Shown here: positions 51,658 through 58,448 of the stretch, piece by piece | How the letters are laid out: the number at the start of each line of letters is the position of its first letter | How positions within the stretch are numbered: position 1 is the first letter of the stretch | Source of the DNA: Acidaminococcus timonensis | GTDB lineage: Bacteria; Bacillota; Negativicutes; Acidaminococcales; Acidaminococcaceae | DNA: 64,000 nucleotides | Assembly (NCBI RefSeq): GCF_900106585.1 | Contig: NZ_FNWH01000006.1 | Span: 434,001-498,000, forward strand | Direction of reading: 5' to 3' | The notes under the pieces: model-generated | Database searches by the model: none | What the model saw: the letters and a program-made list of their open reading frames with translations, nothing else | What the model was told of the DNA's origin: nothing | Translations under genes and position numbers: made by a program

Positions 51658-52467
51658 TTGGCTGATATTTTGACCGTTGATCAAGAAAAATGCGTAAAGT
51701 GTGGGATCTGTTCGAAAGTTTGTCCCAGCTGCATCATCGAGATGCAGGAAAACGGTCCCGTGTGCATCAACGACCGGTCCTGTATGTCCTGTGGCCACTG
51801 TGTTTCTGTTTGTCCCACCGGCGCTCTTGACAACATCCGCTGCCCCCGGGCAGAGATGGATCCCATCCCCATGCCTGTGCTGGATTCCCAGACAGCCTAT
51901 AATTTCCTGCGCATGCGCCGCAGCATCCGGAATTTCACCGATGAACTGGTGAGCGAAGACAAGATGCGCCAGCTGCTGGATATCTGCCGGTATGCTCCTA
52001 CGGCGGCCAACTCCCAGGGCCTGTACTACATCGTAGTCTCCGACCGGGAACTGATCAAAAAGATCACGGACTGTGTGGCTGACTGGATGCAGGAGGAAAT
52101 CGATAACAATTCGCCTCGGGCCCGGTACTTCCGGAAAGTGCTGGAAACCTACCGGAGCGGAACCGATATCATCGGCCGCAATGCCAGACAGCTGGTGTTC
52201 GCACTGGCCCGCCGGCTGAACCAGACCGGCATCAGCAACTGCGAACAAGCCTGGGCCTATGCGGAACTGTACGCACCCACCCTGGGGCTGGGGACCACCA
52301 TCATGGGCTTCATCCAGACCTGCGCTCAGTGCGATTACGAGCCCCTGCGGGAACTGCTGGAAGTCCCCAAGAAACAGGTCATCGTAGGTACCCTGCTGGT
52401 AGGCTATCCCAAGTACAAGTACCATGCACTGGTTGACCGGCAGCATTTAAAAGTGGAATTCAGATAA
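51658..52467 (+). CDS. Ferredoxin-nitroreductase fusion protein
   Basis: A 269-residue redox enzyme. Residues about 10-55 hold two [4Fe-4S] motifs, CVKCGICSKVCP and CMSCGHCVSVCP. The rest is an FMN-binding nitroreductase domain beginning RMRRSIRNFTDE and including CRYAPTAANSQG. Electrons probably pass from a low-potential donor through the clusters to FMN and then to an unknown acceptor. The TTG at 51658 is chosen because GAGGTG lies 6 nt upstream and the product then starts MADILTVDQEKC; a GTG at 51649 is an alternative. Confidence 0.9.
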   Translation: MADILTVDQEKCVKCGICSKVCPSCIIEMQENGPVCINDRSCMSCGHCVSVCPTGALDNIRCPRAEMDPIPMPVLDSQTAYNFLRMRRSIRNFTDELVSEDKMRQLLDICRYAPTAANSQGLYYIVVSDRELIKKITDCVADWMQEEIDNNSPRARYFRKVLETYRSGTDIIGRNARQLVFALARRLNQTGISNCEQAWAYAELYAPTLGLGTTIMGFIQTCAQCDYEPLRELLEVPKKQVIVGTLLVGYPKYKYHALVDRQHLKVEFR

Positions 52468-52471
52468 AAGG

Positions 52472-52497
52472 AGCTGCCGGAAACGGCAGCTTTTTTT
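52472..52497 (+). terminator. Terminator after the nitroreductase gene
   Basis: AGCTGCCG-GAAA-CGGCAGCT with a GAAA tetraloop and T7 tail. Confidence 0.92.
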
Positions 52498-52519
52498 GAT
52501 CGGAAAAGGAGGGATCGGG

Positions 52520-52957
52520 ATGATCCAGGGTAAGACCATCATCTGTGAAGAAGTTTTCATGCAGCTGGTGCGGCTGGCTGCGGAAAAGGTGGAAAACGTC
52601 CGGCTGTACGAAGGCGGCAGCGGCGGGCTCATGGGGTTCGCCAAGGGACTGACCGGCAAGAACGGTTCCACCATCAGTGTGGAGAAGACCGATGCGGAAG
52701 TGGACGAAAATGGTACGGTGACCAAAGGCCATGCCGCCTTCACCCTGAAAGTGTCTGTCTGCTGTGACGCCAATATTCCCGCAACCATCGAGAACCTGCG
52801 GGAGGCGGTGGTGAAGGAAGTGGTGAAGATCACCGATTTCGTGGTAGATAAGGTGGACATCATCGTGGCCCGGCTGGACGAACCGGCTAAGGAAGCGGAA
52901 CCTGTGGCCAAGGCGGAAGAAACGGAAAAACCGGCGGACAGCACGGAGAACCAGTGA
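52520..52957 (+). CDS. Asp23/Gls24 family envelope-stress protein
   Basis: A 145-residue protein of the Asp23 (YloU/AmaP-associated) family, which lies under the membrane and is linked to envelope stress. It has GKTIICEEVFMQLVRLAAEKVENV near the start and IENLREAVVKEVVKITDFVVDKVDIIV in the second half. The C-terminal tail is acidic and repetitive (Pro/Ala/Glu). ATG at 52520 follows AAAGGAGGG. It is separated from its upstream neighbour by a terminator but no clear promoter was found. Confidence 0.85.
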   Translation: MIQGKTIICEEVFMQLVRLAAEKVENVRLYEGGSGGLMGFAKGLTGKNGSTISVEKTDAEVDENGTVTKGHAAFTLKVSVCCDANIPATIENLREAVVKEVVKITDFVVDKVDIIVARLDEPAKEAEPVAKAEETEKPADSTENQ

Positions 52958-53090
52958 GTTTTTCCTGACAATTGCATAGAATTTCCTAAAATGCCGACGT
53001 GCGCATGAAGTACCGCTTCAACGCCGGCTTCCGGTTTGGGTTCTAACCTTTGATTTGTCGCTTTGCCGGCGACCTCTGACCTCCCTGTTT

Positions 53091-53111
53091 TTGTTACACT
53101 ACAGGTAACAA
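53091..53111. promoter_or_regulatory. Inverted repeat upstream of the VWA gene
   Basis: TTGTTAC and GTAACAA are separated by 7 nt, 20 bp before the start codon. It could be an operator. An HxlR-type regulator gene remnant lies just downstream of this gene. Confidence 0.4.
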
Positions 53112-53131
53112 GAACAAAGGAGGTCTTTTTC

Positions 53132-53776
53132 ATGAGAGAACAAAGGAAAAAACAATTGACGGAACTGGTTTGCATCCTGGATCGGAGCGGTTCCATGAGC
53201 GGGCTGGAAAGCGATACCATCGGCGGGTTCAACCACTTCCTGAAGACCCAGCAGGCCCAGGAAGGAGAGGCGGTGCTCAGCACCATCCTGTTCGACCACG
53301 AGGTGAAGGTACTCTACGACCGTTGCCCGGTAAAGGCGGTGCGGCCCCTTACCGGGAGGGAATACGTGCCCCGGGGCACTACGGCCCTCCTGGATGCCCT
53401 GGGCGGAACCCTGCGGCATATCTGGAGAAATCAGGGCCAGCTGAGGAAGGAGTATCAGCCGGAGAAGACCATCGTCATGATCATCACCGACGGGTACGAA
53501 AACAGCAGCTGCCGGTACAGCCTGCGCCAGGTACAGGGCCTGATCCACCGCTGCAAGAAGGCCGGCTGGGAATTCCTGTTCCTGGGGGCCAACATGGATG
53601 CGGTGGAAGCAGCCTCCCAGCTGGGCATGGAAGAAAACGATGCAGCGAACTATGTGAACGATGCCCGGGGCCAAAAGCTGGCTTATGCCTGTATGGCCGA
53701 AACGGTCAGTTGTATGCGCCAGGGGAACCGTCGGAGAAAGGACTGGAAGGATAGGGTGGAGGGGTATAAAAGATAA
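53132..53776 (+). CDS. Von Willebrand factor A-domain protein
   Basis: A 214-residue soluble protein consisting of one VWA domain. The MIDAS metal motif is DRSGSMSG (about residues 18-25), with supporting Thr in PRGTTALLDALG and Asp in MIITDGYENSS. Such domains mediate metal-dependent protein contacts, often with a partner ATPase; none is adjacent. The C-terminus is very basic (RRRKDWKDRVEGYKR). ATG at 53132 follows AAAGGAGGTC. A truncated HxlR gene lies directly downstream. Confidence 0.85.
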   Translation: MREQRKKQLTELVCILDRSGSMSGLESDTIGGFNHFLKTQQAQEGEAVLSTILFDHEVKVLYDRCPVKAVRPLTGREYVPRGTTALLDALGGTLRHIWRNQGQLRKEYQPEKTIVMIITDGYENSSCRYSLRQVQGLIHRCKKAGWEFLFLGANMDAVEAASQLGMEENDAANYVNDARGQKLAYACMAETVSCMRQGNRRRKDWKDRVEGYKR

Positions 53777-53840
53777 GAAGGCAGAACGCCCGCTGGCCCA
53801 GGCCATCAGCCTCGGCCTGGTGGCTGCAGTCCTTCTGTTC

Positions 53841-53993
53841 CGGATCCCGCCCCAGGTGGAATATTCCCTGAGCGAAAAAGGAAAGTCCGTGGTCCCCATC
53901 CTGCAGGACATCTGCAAATGGTCCGGCCTGTTTTATAAGGAAACGAACGATAACACCATGACCCAGTGCCAGAAATGCGATTATCGCAACTGA
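53841..53993 (+). pseudogene. Remnant of an HxlR-family transcriptional regulator
   Basis: About 50 codons read RIPPQVEYSLSEKGKSVVPI, followed by LQDICKWSGLFYKE and a stop. This matches the conserved C-terminal end of HxlR winged-helix regulators (Pro-Pro-x-Val-Glu-Tyr-x-Leu-x-x-x-Gly and a terminal Trp). The DNA-binding N-terminal two thirds is missing. The frame upstream runs into the VWA gene in another frame and encodes nothing HxlR-like. It is most likely a deletion remnant. Confidence 0.7.
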
Positions 53994-54021
53994 TCTCTGA
54001 GACAGCAGACAAAAACCACGC

Positions 54022-54062
54022 AAAACGGATGAATGTTGTTTAGACAACGTTCATCCGTTTTC
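54022..54062. terminator. Bidirectional terminator-like hairpin
   Basis: AAAACGGATGAAtGTTGT pairs with ACAACgTTCATCCGTTTT around TTAG, flanked by A and T tracts. Confidence 0.85.
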
Positions 54063-54119
54063 TCTTATGTTACTCTATTGGTGTAAACAAAAGAGTTCAA
54101 GCCAGGGAGGTTTTTGAAG

Positions 54120-54806
54120 ATGGAAAATAAAGCATGGATGGCGCAAAAAGACGGATTTCAGGTGATCGACCTGCGGAGCCTGCAGGGGAATTTTTCCCAG
54201 GGCCTGTTCAAGAAGGCGGATGCCCTGCCTGCCGGTTCCGGCCTGCATCTGATCCAGGACTTCCAGCCCTATCCGCTGTACGAAGCACTAGCCGACCGGG
54301 GCTATGAATACGTAGTGGAGCAGCAGGGACCTTCGGAATTCCACATCTATTTCTATCGGAAGGAAGAAAAAGCCGCTTCCGGCAAAAAGCCCTTCGGCCC
54401 GGCGGCCCTGCTGAACTTCCCTCTGATCGACAAGAACCTGGGCCAGATCGCCGTGGCGTTCTGGGATGAGACCTGGAACGATGAACGGCATTTCCTGAAC
54501 TACGAAATGCGGTTGATCCTGTCCTTGGCCAACGCCGTGGGGGCAGGACGGATGCGGCAGGCCACCCGGGAACTGGTGAAGGCGTACATGCACGGGATCG
54601 ATTCCCGGGCTTTGGACGACGTGTTCGAGCTGCTGGCCTGGAACCAGGGCATCGGCTTCTTCAGTTCGGAAATCGGACCGTCGCCGCTGTTCCAGGCGTA
54701 CAAGCTCATCAAGCTGGAAGAGAAGAAGGATACGCCCCGGGGCCAGATCAAACAGCTGCTGCTGGAAAAGTTCGGGGAAAAGAACCAGGCGGTGAAAGTG
54801 CTGTAA
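54120..54806 (+). CDS. DUF2249 domain-containing protein
   Basis: A 228-residue soluble protein. The N-terminal approximately 75 residues form a DUF2249/TusA-like domain (VIDLRSLQGN, LPAGSGLHLIQDFQPYPLYEAL, then FHIYFYRK). A C-terminal helical domain of unknown type contains LIDKNLGQIAVAFWDETWNDE. DUF2249 proteins are often linked to nitric-oxide, redox or sulfur metabolism in anaerobes, so the role is uncertain. ATG at 54120 follows GGGAGG. It has its own transcription unit after the hairpin at 54022-54062. Confidence 0.8.
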   Translation: MENKAWMAQKDGFQVIDLRSLQGNFSQGLFKKADALPAGSGLHLIQDFQPYPLYEALADRGYEYVVEQQGPSEFHIYFYRKEEKAASGKKPFGPAALLNFPLIDKNLGQIAVAFWDETWNDERHFLNYEMRLILSLANAVGAGRMRQATRELVKAYMHGIDSRALDDVFELLAWNQGIGFFSSEIGPSPLFQAYKLIKLEEKKDTPRGQIKQLLLEKFGEKNQAVKVL

Positions 54807-54815
54807 GGCCTGGGC

Positions 54816-54873
54816 CAGTCACTAGTCCGCAGTCACTAGTCTGCAGCTGAAGGAAGCCAGCATTGCTGCTGGC
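54816..54873. repeat. Composite heptamer repeat (reverse orientation)
   Basis: Heptamers CAGTCAC, TAGTCCG, CAGTCAC, TAGTCTG, CAGCTGA, then GGAA and the hairpin GCCAGCATTGCTGCTGGC. It starts 10 bp after a stop codon. Confidence 0.8.
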
Positions 54874-54907
54874 AGAAAAACGAAATTCAGGTTTGGATTG
54901 TTTTATG

Positions 54908-54959
54908 AAATTTGCCAAAAGCAAATTTATCCATCGGCTAGTGACTAGAGACTAGAGAC
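54908..54959. repeat. Composite heptamer repeat (forward orientation)
   Basis: The hairpin AAATTTGC-CAAAA-GCAAATTT, then ATCCATCGGC and TAGTGAC, TAGAGAC, TAGAGAC. It faces the copy at 54816-54873, so the two form a large inverted pair. Confidence 0.8.
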
Positions 54960-54963
54960 TTGT

Positions 54964-55020
54964 AAACAGCTCCCTTTGGATATGGTATACTAGATATAGC
55001 ATATTCGAAGGGAGCTGTTT
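54964..55020. promoter_or_regulatory. Operator-like inverted repeat enclosing the macro-domain gene promoter
   Basis: AAACAGCTCCCTT (54964-54976) and AAGGGAGCTGTTT (55008-55020) are perfect 13-nt arms. Between them lies TGGTATACT (54983-54991), an extended -10. The right arm supplies the GGGAG ribosome-binding site. Confidence 0.65.
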
Positions 55021-55023
55021 TCT

Positions 55024-56040
55024 GTGCCTTTTCATCTTGTCCATGCCGACCTGACCCAAATGGATGTGGACGCCATCGTCAATGCGGCCAATTCTCAATT
55101 GCTGGCCGGAGGCGGCGTATGCGGAGCCATTTTCCGGGCCGTAGGGAGCCGGGCCCGTGATCTGCAGGAAGAATGCCTGGAAAAGGCGCCCTGTCCTACC
55201 GGGAAAGCGGTACTCACCGGTGGCTATGGCCTGAAAGCGAAGTATATCATCCACGCGGTGGGACCCATCTGGCAAGGGGGCAAGTGCCATGAAAAGGAAC
55301 TGTTGGCCAGCTGCTATCAATCGTCCCTGGAACTGGCCCTGGAGAACGGCTGCCACAGCGTGGCCTTTCCCCTGATTTCCTCCGGGATTATCGGTGTCCC
55401 CAAAGACCTGGCTCTGGAAGTGGCCCGGAAGGCCATCACCGGGTTCCTGGCGGAGCAGGAAGAGGAGCTGATCGTGTACCTGGCCCTGTTTGACAAGAAT
55501 GCGGTGGAACTGGGCGAGCGGCTGGACCGGGAACTGACCCATTACATCGGGACTTATTATAAACAGTCGCCCCGGCGCAAACGCCGGGTACGGGAGGAAG
55601 CGGTCTGCTATTCTATGGAAATGGATGCGACAGCACCAATGCAGACATCCCAGGCTCCGTCAGTGGGGGCGCCGCCAGATTCCCTGGAAAACGCTCTGGG
55701 CCATGTACAGAAGAGCTTTTCCCAGCAGCTGCTGGCGCTGATCGACGCCAAAGGGCTGAAGGATACGGATGTGTACAAACGGGCCAACCTGGATCGGAAG
55801 CTGTTTTCCAAGATCCGCAGCAATAAGGAGTACCATCCCACGAAGAAAACGGCCCTGGCGCTGGCCGTGGCGCTGCAGCTGAGCCTTTCGGAAACGGAAA
55901 AGCTGCTCCAGACAGCAGGATATAGCCTGTCGCCCAGCATCAAAGACGACGTGATTGTGACGTTTTTCCTGGAGCGGGGCAAGCCGGACCTGTACGAAAT
56001 CAACGAGGCCCTGTTCCGGTACGGGGATGGGGAGTTGTGA
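55024..56040 (+). CDS. Macro-domain protein with C-terminal helical (XRE-like) domain
   Basis: A 338-residue protein. Residues 1 to about 180 are a macro domain that binds or hydrolyses ADP-ribose derivatives: VDAIVNAANSQLLAGGGVCGAIF, PTGKAVLTGGYGL, FPLISSGIIGVP. A linker (about 185-225) leads to a C-terminal helical part with DTDVYKRANLDRKLFSKIRS, which resembles a helix-turn-helix. The substrate could be ADP-ribosylated protein or O-acetyl-ADP-ribose. A GTG start at 55024 fits GGGAG upstream. If the tail binds DNA it could regulate its own palindromic promoter; this is inference. Confidence 0.87.
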   Translation: MPFHLVHADLTQMDVDAIVNAANSQLLAGGGVCGAIFRAVGSRARDLQEECLEKAPCPTGKAVLTGGYGLKAKYIIHAVGPIWQGGKCHEKELLASCYQSSLELALENGCHSVAFPLISSGIIGVPKDLALEVARKAITGFLAEQEEELIVYLALFDKNAVELGERLDRELTHYIGTYYKQSPRRKRRVREEAVCYSMEMDATAPMQTSQAPSVGAPPDSLENALGHVQKSFSQQLLALIDAKGLKDTDVYKRANLDRKLFSKIRSNKEYHPTKKTALALAVALQLSLSETEKLLQTAGYSLSPSIKDDVIVTFFLERGKPDLYEINEALFRYGDGEL

Positions 56041-56050
56041 GGAAGAAGAA

Positions 56051-56095
56051 GTCAGAGCGCTCCCTATGCTCGCTCTAAGATGTCAGCTGTCAGTT
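56051..56095. repeat. GTCAGAT-type heptamer repeat
   Basis: GTCAGAG at 56051, an AGAGCG/CGCTCT hairpin, then GTCAGCT and GTCAGTT in register at 56082-56095. Confidence 0.55.
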
Positions 56096-56161
56096 TGTTG
56101 GTACAGGACGGTAGAAAGCAATGCTGTAACAGTACTGATCGCTGTAAAGGAGTGAAGGAAT

Positions 56162-56338
56162 ATGACAAAAAATAGAAAAGTACTGGCCATCGTGGCCCTG
56201 GGGCTGCTGGGCCTTGTGTGGACCGGGTGTGGCATGGACCTGCGGAACCGGGATGGGAAGACCACGGCTTCCCCCATCAAAATCCTGGCCGATGCCCAGC
56301 CGCCGCAGTCCTGCGAAGAGGGGAAATGTGCCTTATGA
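56162..56338 (+). CDS. Small putative lipoprotein (58 residues)
   Basis: The protein starts MTKNRKVLAIVALGLLGLVW with a basic N-terminus and hydrophobic core, then TGCGMD, which fits a lipobox-like cleavage before Cys23 (Trp at -3 is atypical). The mature peptide is about 36 residues with two more cysteines near the end (SCEEGKC). AAGGAG lies upstream of ATG. Its stop overlaps the start of the DUF1294 gene as ATGA, so the two are translationally coupled. The function is unknown. Confidence 0.7.
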   Translation: MTKNRKVLAIVALGLLGLVWTGCGMDLRNRDGKTTASPIKILADAQPPQSCEEGKCAL

Positions 56339-56598
56339 GTCTTTTCTGGATCGGGGTGGGCCTGAACGGGCTCACCTTTTTGCTGTACGGCTATGACAAA
56401 CGCTGCGCCCGGAAGGGATCTTGGCGGGTGCCTGAATGGCAGCTGCTGCTCTCGGCGGCCTGCTTCGGCAGTGTGGGAGCCCTGCTGGCCATGAAAGTAT
56501 TCCGCCACAAAACAAAGCACGCCAAATTCGTGATTGGAGTTCCAGTATTACTAGGGTTGCAGATTTTGACTGTGGTGAAGATTTTATTCCTTTCTTAA
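56335..56598 (+). CDS. DUF1294 family membrane protein
   Basis: An 87-residue protein with three hydrophobic segments and the DUF1294 hallmarks YGYDKRCARKGSWRVPEWQLL and a later RHKTKHAKFVIG. The family role is unknown. ATG at 56335 is the only start giving the family N-terminus and overlaps the lipoprotein stop by 4 bp (ATGA). The stop codon is the first part of a repeat hairpin (56597-56619). Confidence 0.88.
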   Translation: MSLFWIGVGLNGLTFLLYGYDKRCARKGSWRVPEWQLLLSAACFGSVGALLAMKVFRHKTKHAKFVIGVPVLLGLQILTVVKILFLS

Positions 56599-56643
56599 AA
56601 TTTGCCACCAGCAAATTTTCACCATCGGCTAGAGACTAGAGAC
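56597..56643. repeat. Composite heptamer repeat
   Basis: The hairpin AAAATTTGC-CACCA-GCAAATTTT, then CACCATCGGC and two TAGAGAC heptamers. The hairpin begins within the DUF1294 stop codon and may act as its terminator. Confidence 0.8.
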
Positions 56644-56683
56644 TTAGGGCGGCAATCAGCCGCCCGGCAGCTTTATAAGGAGG

Positions 56684-56707
56684 GCTGTTGCATAGGCAAC
56701 AGCCCAT
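56684..56707. promoter_or_regulatory. Hairpin upstream of the DUF4127 gene
   Basis: GGGCTGTTGC and GCAACAGCCC are perfect arms with a 4-nt loop, just before the extended -10. Confidence 0.5.
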
Positions 56708-56712
56708 AGTTA

Positions 56713-56721
56713 TGATATAAT
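56713..56721 (+). promoter_or_regulatory. Extended -10 promoter of the DUF4127 gene
   Basis: TGATATAAT, about 30 bp upstream of the start codon; no clear -35. Confidence 0.55.
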
Positions 56722-56750
56722 ATTTTCGTTACAGGAAACGAGGTGAGGAG

Positions 56751-58331
56751 TTGGGCTGGTGTAAACGTGTAATCATTTCTATGCTGGCTGCGCTGGCAGG
56801 GTGTACACCGGCAGTAGCGGAAAAAATCCTGTTCGTGCCCCTGGACAACCGTCCCGTATCCCTGGCATATACGGTGGACAGCTTTCGCAAAGCAGGGGTG
56901 ATGGTGGAAACACCGCCTTTGGCGCTCCTTTCCAGCGACCGGCAAAACGGGGATCCGGACAGGCTGCTAAAGTGGCTGGATGCCCATGCCAGCGGAGCGG
57001 ACGGCGCTGTGGTGGCAACGGACAGCCTGATCTACGGCGGCCTCGTGCCTTCCCGCACCCACGAACTGCCGGAAAGCACTCTGGCAGAGCGGACGAAGGC
57101 TCTGCTGGCTTTTAAGGCAAAACACCCCGGGGTACCTCTTTATGGCTTTGCCACCATCATGCGGTCTCCCAAATGGAGCAGTGCACCGGCGGAACCGGCT
57201 TATTATGCCCAGTACGGGCCCCAGCTGTTCCGGTGGGGTGAACTGCGGGACCGGGGTCGGCTGGGCCTTCTGAAAAAGAAGGAAAAGAAAGAACTGGTCC
57301 GGCTCCAGGTCCAGCTGCCGGAGAACATCCGTCAGGATCTGCTGGACCGGCGGCGGAAGAATCTGGAGGTATTGCGCCTCCTGGCGGAGGGCCTGGGGCA
57401 GGGGTTTCTGGATTACCTGCTCCTGGGCCGGGATGACTCGGCTCCTTATTCGGAAGCCCACCGGGATGCGGCAGTGCTGCTGGAGAGCGTGGACAAGACA
57501 TATGGTTACAAGCTGCGGTCGTTCTCCGGGGCGGATGAACTGGGCATGACCCTGCTGAACCGGGCACTGAACAAGGCGCGGGGCATCACACCGCTGGTGT
57601 ATGCGTACTATAATGAAGGAAAAGGCCCGGAAACGGTGGCCAGCTATGAAGACAGTCCCATCCGGACCAGCTACCGGCAGCATGTCCTGGCGGCCGGGGC
57701 TTATCCGGCCCAGTTCGATCAAAGGGCGGATCTGGTGCTGGGCATCTATACCCCGGTTACCGGAGTGACGGTGGGGGCCGATACAGCCTCCAACATCGAT
57801 ACCCTGGACGGACCGGGCCGGCGGTTCCTGAAGCGGACCCGGGAGTATGTGCTCCAGGGAGCCAACACAGGGGTGGCGGATATTGCCTTCGGCAACGGGG
57901 GCAGCAACGCCTTGGTGAAGGGCCTTTTTACAGAAGAGCAGGACCAGCCGGCTCCCCTGGGGTACCAGCTGGGTTCTTACGCCGGCTGGAATACCGCCAG
58001 CAACAGCCTGGGGTACGCCCTGGGACAGGGTCTGCTGCGTCCCTGGTTGACAGAGGAAGATCGGAAGGATCTCTTGACCATCCGCTACCTGGATGACTGG
58101 GCCTACCAGAGCCAGGTGCGTCAGCAGGTGCGCCAGGAGCTGGTATGGCCGCAAAAGTGGACCGACGGCAGGCTGACGGATGACCAGACGAAGCAGGCCG
58201 AGAAGCTGGTGACAGAAAAGATGAAGACCACTGGGGAACCGGTGCTGGGTAATAGGGTGGAACAGTACGAGTACCGTCTGCCCTGGCACAGGACCTTCGA
58301 GGTGGAAGTGAAGAAAGTGACCAGTGACTAG
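56751..58331 (+). CDS. DUF4127 family exported protein
   Basis: A 526-residue protein of a family with unknown function. A TTG start at 56751 (GAGGTG upstream) gives a proper signal peptide, VIISMLAALAGCTPAVA, after a basic start; the next in-frame ATG would remove its basic N-region. The mature part begins KILFVPLDNRPVSLAYT, and contains TDSLIYGGLVPSR, LLLGRDDSAPYS, GADELGMTLL and DIAFGNGGSNALVK, suggesting an enzyme with several Asp-rich loops. The last four codons and the TAG stop lie inside a heptamer repeat, which may have altered the C-terminus. Confidence 0.85.
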   Translation: MGWCKRVIISMLAALAGCTPAVAEKILFVPLDNRPVSLAYTVDSFRKAGVMVETPPLALLSSDRQNGDPDRLLKWLDAHASGADGAVVATDSLIYGGLVPSRTHELPESTLAERTKALLAFKAKHPGVPLYGFATIMRSPKWSSAPAEPAYYAQYGPQLFRWGELRDRGRLGLLKKKEKKELVRLQVQLPENIRQDLLDRRRKNLEVLRLLAEGLGQGFLDYLLLGRDDSAPYSEAHRDAAVLLESVDKTYGYKLRSFSGADELGMTLLNRALNKARGITPLVYAYYNEGKGPETVASYEDSPIRTSYRQHVLAAGAYPAQFDQRADLVLGIYTPVTGVTVGADTASNIDTLDGPGRRFLKRTREYVLQGANTGVADIAFGNGGSNALVKGLFTEEQDQPAPLGYQLGSYAGWNTASNSLGYALGQGLLRPWLTEEDRKDLLTIRYLDDWAYQSQVRQQVRQELVWPQKWTDGRLTDDQTKQAEKLVTEKMKTTGEPVLGNRVEQYEYRLPWHRTFEVEVKKVTSD

Positions 58332-58344
58332 TGGGTCGTGACAG
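58317..58344. repeat. Heptamer array overlapping the end of the DUF4127 gene
   Basis: GTGACCA, GTGACTA, GTGGGTC, GTGACAG in continuous register. The coding end Val-Thr-Ser-Asp-stop is written in the first two units. Confidence 0.65.
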
Positions 58345-58448
58345 GAGAAAACCGGCTGACACCGGCAGAATGAAATCATAAAGAATCAGGGAAGAGGCGG
58401 ACACTTCTTCCCCGTTTGCTGGAATTTTTATCAGGAGGGGGAATACCG

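Noticed and set aside
53661-53993. A 110-codon frame ending in the HxlR-like sequence as an intact gene
   Set aside because: Its first half overlaps the VWA coding sequence in another frame and has no HxlR similarity or credible start.
53132-54806. VWA protein, HxlR piece and DUF2249 gene as a defence or toxin system
   Set aside because: No partner ATPase, nuclease or toxin is visible; the HxlR piece is truncated and the gene after it has its own transcription unit.
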